Part shown: positions 11,716 to 22,589 of the stretch, piece by piece
Layout: the number at the start of each line of letters is the position of its first letter
Numbering within the stretch: position 1 is the first letter of the stretch
Source: Cyprinodon diabolis
Taxonomy: Eukaryota; Chordata; Actinopteri; Cyprinodontiformes; Cyprinodontidae
Length of the DNA: 64,000 bases
Direction of reading: 5' to 3'
Assembly: GCA_030533445.1 (NCBI GenBank)
Contig: CM060081.1
Span: 20,319,611-20,383,610 of the forward strand
Translations under genes and position numbers: made by a program
The notes under the pieces: model-generated
Told to the model about the DNA's origin: nothing
Database searches by the model: none
The model's input: the letters and a program-made list of their open reading frames with translations, nothing else

Positions 11716-12222
11716 TGTCACATTTCTGGTTCTGTTGTGTTTTCTTTTGAGTGTTCGGTTGTGCTTTGCTCCATGTTTTCGAGTTTAAGTGGTTTTATTC
11801 TTATTTTGTTGTGTTTTCCGGTTATTTTCAGTTTTCAGGTTTTTATTTGTTGCCCTCCGCTCCCCTCTTGTGTTCTCCTTTTTCCCTAGCTCCTTTCCTG
11901 TTCTGCTCTATTCACACCTGCTCCCAATCTGCTCGTTAGTCCTCTTTTTGTTTCTGTCTCCCATAAATACACTCTCTGTGTAGTTCCTTTGTGCTGGTTC
12001 CTCGTCTAACTTCCTCCAACTCCGTCTCTGTGAGTCTTCCTCCTCATAATACCTTTCCCCACTGATGTTTCCATGGTTTCTGTTTTTTTGGGGACTTTTT
12101 TCATGTTTGATTTTTGGATTCCTGCTTCAGTTGTTTGTTTACACTTAATTAAATCATCAAGAAACTCACCTCTGCCTCCCAGCCTCTGCATTTGGTCCTC
12201 AAACCTCAACCAAATACTGACA
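11716..12222 (+). mobile_element. solo LTR (507 bp)
   Basis: Begins TGTCACATTTCTGG and ends AATACTGACA, with exact 5-bp duplications ttgcc on both sides. It shares with the LTR at 8020 the blocks gctcc.tgttttc.agttt, cacacctgctc near the middle, and the ctctgcatttgg.tcctcaaac end, so the two are members of one family or of sister families. No internal retrotransposon sequence remains. An attaaat signal lies near 12148. Confidence 0.9.
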
Positions 12223-12227
12223 TTGCC
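12223..12227. repeat. right 5-bp target duplication of solo LTR
   Basis: ttgcc, identical to 11711-11715. Confidence 0.9.
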
Positions 12228-15200
12228 TAGATACAACTGCTGGAGATACAATGCTGCCGTGCAGTTCATCATTGCTGTTGAGCAGAAAACTGATGTCTAT
12301 AGTTGAAATAAACTTTATTTTTTAATTAATGCCCTACTTTATAAAATAGGTTGTCACAAAAGATGTGAGAATAGCAGATCTAGTTCACACATAATATTGG
12401 TTAAAATAGTACACAAAAAAAGCAGTTATGTGAAAAATGAATTGGAAAAAATGTGCAACATAAGGTTTCCATTCAAAGGCAAACACTTCTGATCTACTAT
12501 AAATTATACATTACATACAAATCAATCAATCTTCATTAGTCCAAAAAAGCTAACAAAAATCTTTTTCTTTCTACTTTTGCAATTTTGGCTATATGTCTAC
12601 AAATATAGCCCTTGGTTACTGCTGCTCAGAGTCAAAGTAGATTTAAATTCATAGGGGTTATTAAAAATACACTGAGAACCTACGTAATTGCTTTATAATA
12701 CCATGGCAATCTGGACCTTAATTTCAATATGTTAACTAAAATGTTGAAATATTCAAATATATAGAAAAGTTGAGAGAGAAATATTCAAAGATTCATGTAG
12801 CTTTTTATATGGGTCTTTATTCAAAAATAAACAGTATGCAATGAAATATTGGCTGTCGATAAAATTTAGGAATTCTTTTGGTAGAAATTAAAGAAGGTTA
12901 TCATCTCTTCCGAGCTCGATAAAATAAAATCTTGATAGTTAGATAAAAGGATTTTTTACGCTTAGTAGAGGATGATCAACTACATATAGTTTATTTAGTA
13001 GTGAGGGCAGGTAGAGCCATACCGCTACTGCTGGAAGGAAAAAGCATTTGAAAAGAGGAAACCCATAGGCCATTGATATCTCTGAAGGAGGTGCATAGAT
13101 CCACAGCTCAGAAGGAATCTGCTGACAACTCCTACTGTAGTTGTATTGGTCATTATGGAGGTGTGGCCTGAAGAACATAACTTCCTGTATGCAATCTTTG
13201 ACAACTTTCATGCTGTGAATATATTTTTCCTCAATAAAGGTTTAAGCTAATCAAAGTTTTTTTGCACTTTAGATAGTGCTAAATGCAGCTCAAATCCAGA
13301 GGGTATTAGAGAGAGCAGAAGACTGGAATGGGAATCCAGCTTTTAGAAGCCTGACCCTAAACATAGAGTTACAGTGGAACGATTTAATAAAGGCATCTTA
13401 ATTAACAATACTTTAACACTTTAATTTCCAAAAATTAAGCACAGAAAATGTGAGGCATTTAAAAATAATACATTTTGATTAAATGTTTACAAAGGCTTAG
13501 TTAGGCTCCGGATTGGTTGATTTACTGACTATTAAATTTATTTTAGGTGTCATGCAAATTGGTGCCCGGCCGACATGTGCTCATATGACATTCCACATAG
13601 AAAGCAAAGAGTGGAAGTATTTTTTAAATATCTCCAAGAAGCTTTTTAATATTTAGACTTCCAAATACATATGTATGGCAATCACTGGATTGATGTTAAA
13701 GCTTTTAAATTGCTATTAAGTGTCTTGCTTTGGAAAATACAGTATGGTTGCATGGATAAAAAAATGTAATAGAAATGCACAATATGATAACCCAAAGTCT
13801 GCATCAGCCAATTAAGTTTTTTTTTCCGGATAGGTAAAACTGAGCCAGTGTTACTATTCAATTTCTCTTTTGTACAAGTTTCTGTAGAAGTGGAGTGGGT
13901 TCCGGGTTTCCCCTAATGTAGTATTTGCCTGGCAGGCTAATTTATTGGCTTATGTTTTTCAACATGCAGAGTGGAAATTTATAAAATGTAATTAAATAAA
14001 TATTTTCAAATGTCTTGTGTACTTGTATTATCTTTTATGGGGCACAATAGGCCTCTGGTGGGCTGACCTAGAGGCACCTATCCCTAGACTTAGCCCATTT
14101 TTGGGGGAAAACCTTGGGTACAAATGCATGGTAAATATAATAAATAATGCCTGTATTTGCTGTAACTCTCATACAAAAGGTTTTTTGATATGTTCAAAAC
14201 ATTGGGCTTCGCTTAGAATCAGACTGTGTATACTTCAATATCAGATGCATTGGCAGCTGATATAAAGTGTTACAAAACAGGTGAAAGACCCTTTTTTACA
14301 CCAACTTCTTTAAGCAGCGTAATGTCATAGAATATCAAAGCACATGTCAGATTCTGTAGACTCAATGTGACAAGATTTTAGAATAAAGCTGCTCTTTTTA
14401 TAGTTAGAAATGCAGGTTGACTTTTAACTTCTTAAATTACAAGTCTATATAAGCATTAAGGATTTACAATAATACAGGAAAAGATCTAAAATAATTTTCC
14501 TGTTTTCTGTTAAGAAGATAACATTTTACAGTACCCATCTCTTGGTCACATTTACAGATGACTGATCTAACCCTCTGCGTGAGCTGTCATCACACCTGTC
14601 TAATCATTTAAAGGTGGTGTCACAGGGTTACAACATATTCAGTTTATACAAGCAGCCCTCTGAGCAAAGGTCACCAGTATGGAGCTCTACCAAATCCAAT
14701 TAGAGGACTGGATAAGCAAGAGAATTTAAAACAAGCAGGACCTGCCTTCAAACTCCTACATGCTCGAGCAAGCCCTGCTTTTAAAGAGGGTTCTCAGAGG
14801 GTGGGTGGATGTAGTGTGATTTGCTTGGAAGAACTACATGTAAATGCTCAGGGACAATAATTTTATTACAGTCAAATTAAAAGGAAAAATGAACAGAACC
14901 ATTAAGCATCACCACTGTTAAACTGCTCAAGGTTGATCCACTAGGTAAAGGATTAGCTGTTTTCTTTTTGCCACATTTTGTATATATATATATATTTTTT
15001 TTTTACCTTGTTTGATGTCCGTTTATGTTATTAATATGTTTCAGATTTAGTTCTCAGCTAAAACAATTAAAGCATTGTTATTGCTCTTCTTTATTTTGTA
15101 TTTCTAAATTCATGTTTTGGTGTATTCATCAAATGATACGGAGCTCATATAACTTTTTGCAGATTTTCAATTTAAAATATAAAAATTCAGAGTGCCTTGT

Positions 15201-17688
15201 AAAAGAAATCATTCCCCCAAAGTTCCACATCTTTAAATTCTTATCAGATGTGAATCTTCCAGCCTGCAAGCTGAATCTGCCCTGTATGTTTATTTAAAAA
15301 GGTAGAATAAAGCACATCTTTACTTCTGTTTTTGCCATCAGCAACCCTGTTTAATATGATAGATCTGCAAACAATAATGCATAGTTATAAAGCAAAAAAG
15401 AATATAATTTTTTATCACTTTGTTTATCAAATAAAGTCTATATATTTTGGTCTATGTTTGGATTTAGGCACGGAGAGTAAGTACTTTTCTGAAGTACCTG
15501 TTGCTGCAAATAAAGCTGCAGGTATTTTTTAAATAAGAAATGTCCATTCTTTAAAAATAGTTCAAAGTCATCTGATTTGAGTTTTTGAAATAATATATTT
15601 AAGTATTGCCACAGATTCTGTTCTAAGATTAGGCCTTGAGTTTGACAAGGTCGTAACAGTACATTGATAGACCACATGTCAACAGCCAGTGTCATGCATC
15701 ATTTAACTCATCCTTGGTTCAAAACTCTTAAATCAAAAGGCTCACTTATCCCGTTAGCTCTTAGTCAATTTCTTTGGAGTCCTGGTGAGAATGTCATGTT
15801 TAATAATATACTTTTTACATAACTGGCATTTCTGTGTAAAAAAACTGCTACAAAAAATACTACTCATAGCATAGTTTTCCCCACTAAATTCTTGTGTGAT
15901 TGACATAACTGAGTATTTAGTTACACTTTTACGGAATGAGCAACATTTCCAAAGACAAAACTGAAATAAAGCTACTAAAATGTCCATCTGTCATGTCCTA
16001 TTATTAGACTGAAGGAACAGTTTAGTTTATTGAAATATGATGTGAGTTTTACCACTTGGGTACCTTACACAGACTGCAAAAGAGAGGACAATTTCACAGA
16101 AAATGCTTAAAGAATACGCTGTTGTGAAGCAGCACCGTGAGGCAAACACTTTCAGTTTTTTCCTGATTTCTGGCAACATGTGTATGATTGACATTATAGT
16201 CTTTTGCTAGAAAATGCTTTGATTCTTGTTCGGCGCCAGGCTGTTTCACTCCAATAAGTCCTGCCGCTGAACTGATTGGGCTTTGTGTGACACCTTGAGT
16301 TGTTCAGCTGGCTCTGACAGGCGAGAGAAAACTGTCGTAGGTACAGCTGCATGCACTTTAATAAAAACATGTGTAGGCTGGCATCATAGGCTGTCACACT
16401 GATTCTAAAACATAGACTCACCAGTATTCTCTCTTTGACAGGAAGCAACTGACAAGTTTGAGTTGTGACATATTCACACATTTAGTTGGAAAACAAAAAT
16501 ACTTGTCCTTTAACAGTTAATTTTTATGTGAATCGAATGTTTAACCATAAAAAAAAACAAGACCCAGCAAAAATGACTTACAGATTTAATTTCTGTATTG
16601 TACAAGTAAATAGAATTTAAATGAAGAATAATTATGACACAGTCCCTTGTAATGAAGCTATAGTAGTAGCATTTCCAGTAAATCCGACAGAGAGCTGCTG
16701 AGCTTCCTTCCAGAATCTGTGAAAAACTCTTTGAAAGTCTGGGAAATATTGGTGGACAGTGATTTAATAAATCACAATATAATTTTATTTAAGGACAGTG
16801 AAATGATTACCATGCAAGCCAGATGAATTATAACAAGATTTGTGAATTCACAAACCAGGTTCACTAGACTTAAAATAGAAGTGTTTTGGACCAATTAATG
16901 CGATGATGTGTGTGACCTCAGTGTGTCAACCATAAGCTGAGGTGTGAAGTAAAACAAATATGGCTTTGCCGGTTTTAGCTGGGATACCCTTTATTTCTTT
17001 TTGAAAAACAAACAAAAGGATTTGACTTTTGCCAGGAAAGAAGTTTGTGCTTCCCCCCAACTGGATTTGGTAAGAGTTTGATTTATCAGTTGACTCTGCT
17101 AAGTGCAAAGCATCAAGCTGCTACTGCTGCTGTTATGGGATAAAAAGTACACAAGAGAGGCAGGTAACCAATCAGCTCGAAGAATTGTATTGAATGTCCC
17201 TCCCTTTTGCGAACACTTTATACATGAGGCTTTCCAGATTGATAAGTGTAATTGAGTTTGAATTCTACACAGTATATTAGTTTATTATTACAGATTTTTT
17301 ATGTGAGTGATGTTCGGAGTATTATGTAGTTCTGTGTGTTTTTTTATAGCAAATATTTCTAAAATTGAATTGAATAAATTGAATGAGTTTTTTAAAGATG
17401 GTAAAATAATTGTCATAAATATGTACAGACATCTATTGTGTTCTGATGCTTTTACTTTTCATATACATTTCAAAAATTATATGGTGGCAAATACAGGTTT
17501 GCATTATATCCTTAAGACTTAGAGATAAACTCCTTAAATAGGACTTTCTGATGCTGAAGAATTTATTTCTGGTAAAATCATCTAATAGCAGCTAAAGAAA
17601 ATGCAACTAGAGAATAAAAACACCATGTACAGGCCAGCATTGTACCTAGCAGGCCTTTGTTGCTGTGATGCTACCTTGAAAAGTGTAA
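12228..17688. other. 5.5 kb without a recognised gene
   Basis: No TE ends, RNA genes or coding motifs are recognised. Open frames of 60-95 codons (for example near 15025, 15438, 16194) lack any known motif. The part 14560-14880 is less AT-rich and compositionally complex, with strings such as ccaaatccaattagaggact, and is the best candidate here for a conserved regulatory element. A short (TA)n tract lies at ~14982-14996. Confidence 0.45.
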
Positions 17689-17689
17689 A

Positions 17690-17812
17690 AATTGAACTGA
17701 AAATGTACCCTGCCAACCGCCCATGGACTGCCTGAGATAGGTGCTGGCCCCACCACGACCCTGACGGAGTAAGCAAAAGAAGATGATAGATGGATGGATG
17801 TAATGTTACATC
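17690..17812 (+). mobile_element. LINE 3' tail fragment (RTE-like)
   Basis: The stretch cctgagataggtgctggccc, then ccaccacgaccctgacggag, and a terminal gatagatggatggatg tail resemble the 3' end of fish RTE/Rex-type LINEs, where a gggataggctccagc-like block is followed by cgcgaccctg and a (GATG)n tail. Only the tail is present, as expected for a strongly 5'-truncated insertion. Confidence 0.55.
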
Positions 17813-17949
17813 CCTCTCCAATAGAAGCACCTTCTACTTAAGTTTTCTGGTCAGTAGATGAATCCTTTAGAGAAGGCTCTGTGATTATGTTGTCAAGTAC
17901 AGGGTTGGAAACATAATGCTTTCAGTCTGTTTTTTTATTTTAATGATAA

Positions 17950-18049
17950 TGGAAACTTAATGGTAAGTTGACCTTAAAGGTCAGCACCTTTTTTGTGTCA
18001 GTTGGTAACTTTACATGAGATCCCCAAAAAATAATGGTGCATTCTCCAT
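17950..18049 (+). pseudogene. left part of an L2-like LINE reverse transcriptase remnant
   Basis: Very decayed sequence just left of the hAT insertion that seems to continue on its right side (19250 onward). The joint falls where L2-type reverse transcriptases have their GVPQGS...GPLLF region. It is supported mainly by the better-preserved right half. Confidence 0.35.
18042..18049. repeat. left 8-bp target duplication of hAT element
   Basis: ttctccat, repeated exactly at 19242-19249. Confidence 0.9.
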
Positions 18050-18240
18050 TAGGGGTGTAAATAATAATCGTTTTGTATCAATGCATCGATCCAAAAGCCG
18101 ATGCATCGACACGTCCGCAAGATAATCGATTCATGTTTTCTTTTTTTCCTCCGGTCTATTTTTATCCATTTGCTCCTGGGCGTAATTCTCCCTCCCGTGC
18201 TGCGGTGCCGCTAAACCTATTTTGCCCTCCTACCGCGCTT

Positions 18241-18621
18241 CCTGGTTATACTCTTACAGCAGTGTGTTGCAGTAAGCTTGACACAGACATTTTTAAATTA
18301 TGCTTAGTATTTAAGCGTGGTCTGAGCTACACACCGTGGGTCTAGATACGGCCGAGGCGGTGAGGAAGTGGGGACGAGTTTAGTCCGACGACGGAGGGAC
18401 ATGAGGGCCAAAAAGAGCTGAGATTCAGCTGGAAAAAGGGTCCCAGCGGTCTCGCGCACCTCGCTCTTCTAGCGGGTCAAACTTCACGAGTTGTTTTCCG
18501 CAATTTCGGTCATAAAAACAAAACAAGCCGGCCTCCTGTCTGGTGCACTGTTTGCGGTCAGCTACAATCTGGGAGAGGTGCAGCGGAGCGTCTCTCAAGG
18601 GGGCGGTGACGTCGACACTCT
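18241..18621 (-). mobile_element. Harbinger-like MITE copy, one end lost
   Basis: Read on the minus strand this aligns by eye with 40186-40661. Shared blocks include gccgtatctagacccac, a gcggaaaac.actc block, ccggcttgtttt, and ggttatactc.t.cagcag at the outer end. The outer end at ~18241 matches the terminal repeat of the 40-kb copy; the other end is cut where the LINE at 18622 begins. It is a degraded second copy of the same non-autonomous family. Confidence 0.65.
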
Positions 18622-18939
18622 GGAGCCTTCTTCTTCTTCTTTTTTTTAATGGCGGTTGGCAAACAACTTATAGGTGCATTACCGCCACCTTCCAGAATGG
18701 AGTATGGACCAGACAAACTATTATATTCTCCCTAAAATACCCGTTCTTCTTAGAAAATTAAAAATACTCCCAAAAACTACATCCCCAGATGACCTTTGAA
18801 ACAATTCCCTTATATCTAGTTTATTTTTATTCCTGTCTAACTCTCTATGCAACATCTCTCTTTCCTGAGTATATTTATTACATTCTAAAAAAATATGTTG
18901 GACAGTTTCTCTGGAGCCGAGGTATTGCATTGAACTCAT
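18622..18939 (-). pseudogene. 5'-truncated LINE, I/Nimb-type 3' end
   Basis: The minus-strand frame 18939-18721 reads ETVQHIFLECNKYTQERE and then a short helical C-terminus ending in a stop. This is the end of the second ORF in I/Nimb-type LINEs, after the RNase H region. The 3' UTR continues as ccattctggaaggtggcggt and a (GAA)n tail (plus-strand ttcttcttcttc at 18628-18639), typical for this LINE group. Its 5' truncation is the usual outcome of target-primed reverse transcription. It is inserted within or beside the Harbinger-like piece inside the hAT element. Confidence 0.75.
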
Positions 18940-19241
18940 TACACTGATATTGTGCAGTATTTTTGCAGTATTTTTTGATGCAACTTTTCTACTTGTGTTA
19001 TTTGCTGTTGTTTCTAAAAAAAATGCATAATCATATTACAGCTTTCATTGATTTATTTCAAACTTGAAACTTTGTTTAGCCTGTAAGGTGTAAAAAAAAA
19101 AAAAAATAATAATAATAAAAAATTAACTGATTAATCGAATCGAATCGTGGTGTATTCTTGAGTATCGAAAATAATCGAATCGTTGGGTCAGGAAATCGAT
19201 ACTGAATCGAATTGCCATGATGGATGTGATTTACACCCCTA

Positions 19242-19249
19242 TTCTCCAT
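19242..19249. repeat. right 8-bp target duplication of hAT element
   Basis: ttctccat, identical to 18042-18049. Confidence 0.9.
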
Positions 19250-19900
19250 GGGTCCATCAAATGGGCTCTACTATTTAATATCAACATGATTCTTCAACTC
19301 AGATCTTAATAAACAACAACATAAGTTACCATAAGAATGCAGACGACACACAGCTGTACATTATGATCTCTAAAGGAGACTATGAACCAATTCAAGGGCT
19401 TGGTAAATGCATAAAATAAATGAATGCATGGATGTGCCAATGACCTTCATCTGATAAAAGAAAATCATTATAGTCTATGGAACAAAAGAAGGGTGTTTAA
19501 ATGTTAGCACAGATCTTCAGTTAATATATTCAGAAACTACCAATTAGGCTTCAAATCTGGGTCTAGTAACGAACTCAAAGCTGAATCTATGAAGGCGCAT
19601 AAAAAAACAACACAGTCGGCTTTCCGTATCCTGAAGAACATCCCTAGGATTAAAGGACTAATGTCTCATCAGGACCTTAGAAAACAGTTTGATGCATCCA
19701 TCTTTAGTAGAACTGACTGCAAATATCTTTGCAGATCTGCCAAAAAAGTCGATCAAGCAGCTGCAGCTCATCGATAATGCTGCTGCTTATGTCCTTGCCA
19801 AAACTAAGAAAGCGTAGAATATTACCACCATGCTAAAAATAATATCCCATATAATTGGTTGTAAACTACTTTACTTAATCTTTAAATCATGGAATGGCTT
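19250..19900 (+). pseudogene. L2-like LINE reverse transcriptase, C-terminal part, decayed
   Basis: Plus-strand frames with several shifts read AxDTQLYIMIS near 19340 (the YADDTQLY catalytic box region of L2-type reverse transcriptases, here damaged), SAFRILKNIPRIKGLMSHQD near 19618-19677, and LQLIDNAAAYVLAKTKKA near 19760-19820. These are the usual downstream blocks of L2/Maui-type ORF2. Stops and frameshifts are frequent. This is the oldest layer of the nest, since the hAT element at 18050 interrupts it. Confidence 0.75.
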
Positions 19901-20264
19901 CACACTCAGCACTGTTACATCAATTTAATGTTGAAGATTGGTCTAGATTTTGATTACCATTATCCTATATGGTCCTATATGGTCAAAAGATCCCATTTTA
20001 ACATCATATGACAATTATGTATGAAACACGGATACCAAATTTTCATTGTAATTTGGTCAAAAGGGTAAATCAACTTGACATGAATTCTATGTCATTTAAT
20101 TGATGTCATTTTTGCAGATACTTCAATATCAAGTTTTTTGGAATTTTCAAATAATGATATTGATGTTTGGACATTGTATGTCAAACTTTTGCTAGTAAAA
20201 TAATTTTTCTGATAATCATTTGGACTTTATTTTTGAAAGTAGGCAAATAGTTAATGGGATCAGG

Positions 20265-20378
20265 GAGAGGGGGAGGACACAGATAACAGGTCATCAGGCT
20301 GAGACTCAAAACTGTCTCTGACCAATGCTGATGTTCATGGGTAAGGCGCTTAACCCTTCCACCACAGCTGCACCCTTA
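20265..20378 (-). repeat. tRNA-derived SINE-like fragment
   Basis: On the minus strand gctgtggtggaagggttaag looks like a pol III A box and acagttttgagtctcagc like a damaged B box, followed by a pyrimidine-rich tail of a style seen in fish SINEs. No intact cloverleaf is formed. Confidence 0.45.
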
Positions 20379-20444
20379 ACTAATTCAATTTCAAAATAGT
20401 TACAGAGGAAGAGATCCTGCACTGTCTTGTATTGCAAACATTGT

Positions 20445-20447
20445 TAA
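20445..20447. repeat. left TAA target duplication
   Basis: taa adjoining the CACTG terminus, repeated at 23979-23981. Confidence 0.7.
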
Positions 20448-20510
20448 CACTGCATGAAAAGTGAGATTTTCGTCCCTGTAAACTCCCGCAGATCTCCCTG
20501 ATTTTCATCA

Positions 20511-20571
20511 GTTTCCGACAATTTGCAACCCGCGCTTGTCCGCGTTTGTCGTGCCACAAATTGTCGGAAAC
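20511..20571. repeat. subterminal inverted repeat, 15-bp arms
   Basis: gtttccgacaatttg (20511-20525) and caaattgtcggaaac (20557-20571) are perfect inverted copies around a GC-rich 31-bp loop. It lies near the left end of the CACTG element and could be a transposase-binding or hairpin structure. Confidence 0.8.
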
Positions 20572-20670
20572 GGACTCTGACGTATGTGGAGAGCGATCAG
20601 CTGTACTAATGGCCCTAATTAGCATATGAATGCAGCAAACCCGCGCGGCTGGCCAGGTCTGGCTTGAATA

Positions 20671-20678
20671 ACCTACTC
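20671..20678. repeat. left 8-bp target duplication of hAT MITE
   Basis: acctactc, repeated exactly at 20905-20912. Confidence 0.93.
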
Positions 20679-20904
20679 CAGGGGTGGGCAATTCCAGTTC
20701 CTGGGGGCCGGTATCCTGCAACTTTTAGATCCATCCTTGGTCCAACACACCTGAATCAAATGGCTGAGTTACCTCCTCAGTATGCAGTCGGTTCCTGCAG
20801 AGTCCTCCCAATTATCTGATTACTTGATTCAGGTGTGTTGAACCAAAGGCACATCTAAAAGTTGCAGGATACCGGCCCCCAGGAACTGGAATTGCCCACC
20901 CCTG
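20679..20904. mobile_element. palindromic hAT MITE (226 bp)
   Basis: Starts caggggtgggcaattccag and ends with its inverted copy ctggaattgcccacccctg. The arms extend ~60 bp inward (through gcaacttttagat / atctaaaagttgc), so a transcript would fold into one long hairpin. A perfect 8-bp duplication acctactc flanks it. This fits a small non-autonomous hAT of the kind found in very many fish copies, inserted after the host CACTG element. Confidence 0.93.
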
Positions 20905-20912
20905 ACCTACTC
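20905..20912. repeat. right 8-bp target duplication of hAT MITE
   Basis: acctactc, identical to 20671-20678. Confidence 0.93.
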
Positions 20913-21060
20913 AGTATTGGCTGAAACCACTATTCTCAAACAAGTGAAATCGCTTGTGATTGGCAGCAAAACCACACGTGGCCACGCCAGGCTTTAATTT
21001 TCTTACTGAGTATTGGACGGAACCACTTCTTCTTAAACAAGTAAAGTCGCTCGTGATTGG
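20908..21060 (+). repeat. two direct ~57-bp subterminal repeats
   Basis: Copy one, 20908-20963 (tactcagtattggctgaaac ... cgcttgtgattgg), and copy two, 21004-21060 (tactgagtattggacggaac ... cgctcgtgattgg), match at most positions with a 96-bp period. Subterminal direct repeats are usual in CACTA-like elements. Confidence 0.75.
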
Positions 21061-21065
21061 TTGGC

Positions 21066-21160
21066 ATATGTATATATATATTTACATATAAATACACATA
21101 TATATTTATATTTATTCATTCATATATTTATTCATTCATATATTTATTCATTCATATGCT
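21066..21160. repeat. AT microsatellite and ~16-bp tandem repeat
   Basis: An AT-rich tatata tract leads into about three copies of a tatttattcattcata unit. It is simple sequence with no coding value. Confidence 0.85.
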
Positions 21161-21397
21161 GTGTATTTATGTTATCCTACACTACTACACAATTATTAGG
21201 CTACCATCAAGGACATGAATGAATTTATACAGGAAATGAACATTTGCCAGGAAGCTGTTTATGCAAAGAAAGAGCTTTATTAAAACACACACAACTATAT
21301 ACAATGCGTATCCAAACACATGCGTATCTCAAAATTACAAGTCTATGAACGGTCCGTTTGCTTCCTCGGGGTTGGAGGTAACTGGCAGCATTCCCTC

Positions 21398-22582
21398 CTA
21401 GGCAGGTCCGATGTGCAGACACCTACTGTGCGTGGCCCTGTACTTCGGCATCGCTTCTAACCGGGACTGCAGCTTAACACAGAGTTCAGTGAGATCCGGC
21501 CAACGAAATGGCGGCGACCGTACAATCCATCCAGAGACACCGCCAACGACGCCATCTTCTTCGTCGGACATGAGGTCGACGGTGGCGGACTTCCAGAGTT
21601 CCACTTCCTCATCTGCTAGCACACTCTGCCTCGCTTTCAGCAGCTGAAAAAAAAAACAATGAATCCGCGCACTGCGTATGGACACAACACATCTATCAAT
21701 GCACCTGAAAAATAGTCACCAAATAAAGTCTTACCCTCTTTCTTCTAGCCCGACTCCGAGCAGAATGCTTGGCAGCCTCCGCACGCAACGTGTTCTCAGG
21801 CTGCGTATATCTGAAGCTCTTGCGTACCGTCTCAAAATACGTCTTAAAGGCAGCTGGAAAACAATTAAATGAGAGTGGTATGAATAAAAAATCAAACGCA
21901 AGTCACAGTAACAAGGAAGGAGAAAACATTAAAACAACTCACTTACACACAATGTTGTCTTTATCAACATTGTGCAAATCTGGACTTGCTGATATGGCTC
22001 CGAGCAAATAGGAGGTCTGTGAAAACAAAATGTACAGCTATGAATGGTATCTATCCGTATCCATTTCCTTTTACAGCAGAATGAAAGCATATTCTTTAAA
22101 TCTTACCCTTGCTCCGGTTCATAGCGCCTGCAATTAGTCTCCGAGTTGTGAAGACGGCGTACTGCTTCCTGTGAATCACAAAAAATACACTTTAATAAAG
22201 CTTGTTCTTGCAAGGCTACTATTAGCCGTAGCTTTAGGCTAGGCTGTTATTAGCTGTAGCTTTAGGCTAGGCTGCTATTAGCCGTAGCTTTAGGCTAGGC
22301 TGCTATTAGCCGTAGCTTAGGCTAGGCTGCTTTTAGCTTAGCAGGCAGTAATCGAACATATATTTACCGCTAGCATCTCTTCTTTGAGTTCGTCTTGTTC
22401 GACTGCAGAGTCGCCATCGCGTCCAACAGGAGTTTTACCCCGAAATCCCACATACTCCGCTCCAGACCGCCTGCACAAAGCAAAGCATACATCCTCCGCT
22501 GTGGCTCCAGACCGCTCCGCTCTGAGTTTCTTGGAGATCGTAGAGAGCATGCGCGAGATGAACCAGGGTTTCCGCGGATCAT
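21398..22582 (-). pseudogene. five-exon C14orf93-like gene inside the CACTG element
   Basis: I reconstructed five minus-strand exons with GT-AG borders: ~22582-22368, 22168-22107, 22016-21947, 21853-21735 and 21643-21398. Their frames read, in order, PWFISRMLSTISKKL; EAVRRLHNSETNCRRYEPEQ; SYLLGAISASPDLHNVDKDN; AFKTYFETVRKSFRYTQPEN and a basic RSRARRKR; then VDLMSDEEDGVVGGVSGWIV and LQSRLEAMPKYRATH before a TAG. From memory this resembles the uncharacterised C14orf93-like proteins that occur in many copies in fish. Exon 2 ends in phase 2 but exon 3 needs phase 0, which suggests a 2-bp insertion at the junction. The frame also stays open for 20 codons past the TAG. The start codon is uncertain and no role is known. 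Confidence 0.6.
22215..22341. repeat. 28-bp minisatellite, ~4.5 copies
   Basis: Unit gctgctattagccgtagctt + taggctag begins at 22215, 22243, 22271, 22299 (27 bp) and 22326 (partial). It lies in the first predicted intron of the C14orf93-like pseudogene. Confidence 0.93.
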
Positions 22583-22589
22583 TAAAAAT

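Larger units (their letters stand above)
18050..19241. mobile_element. non-autonomous hAT element holding nested insertions
   Basis: Ends are taggggtgtaaat on the left and atttacacccct on the right, flanked by a perfect 8-bp duplication ttctccat. Subterminal atcgattc/gaatcgat-rich motifs occur on both sides (18060-18130 and 19130-19215). It has no transposase. Its middle holds a Harbinger-like piece (18241-18621) and a truncated LINE (18622-18939), so the hAT itself is only about 0.5 kb and probably moved with help from a partner element. Confidence 0.88.

Noticed and set aside
22215..22341. CRISPR-like array
   Set aside because: Units are contiguous 28-bp tandem repeats without spacers, in a vertebrate context.
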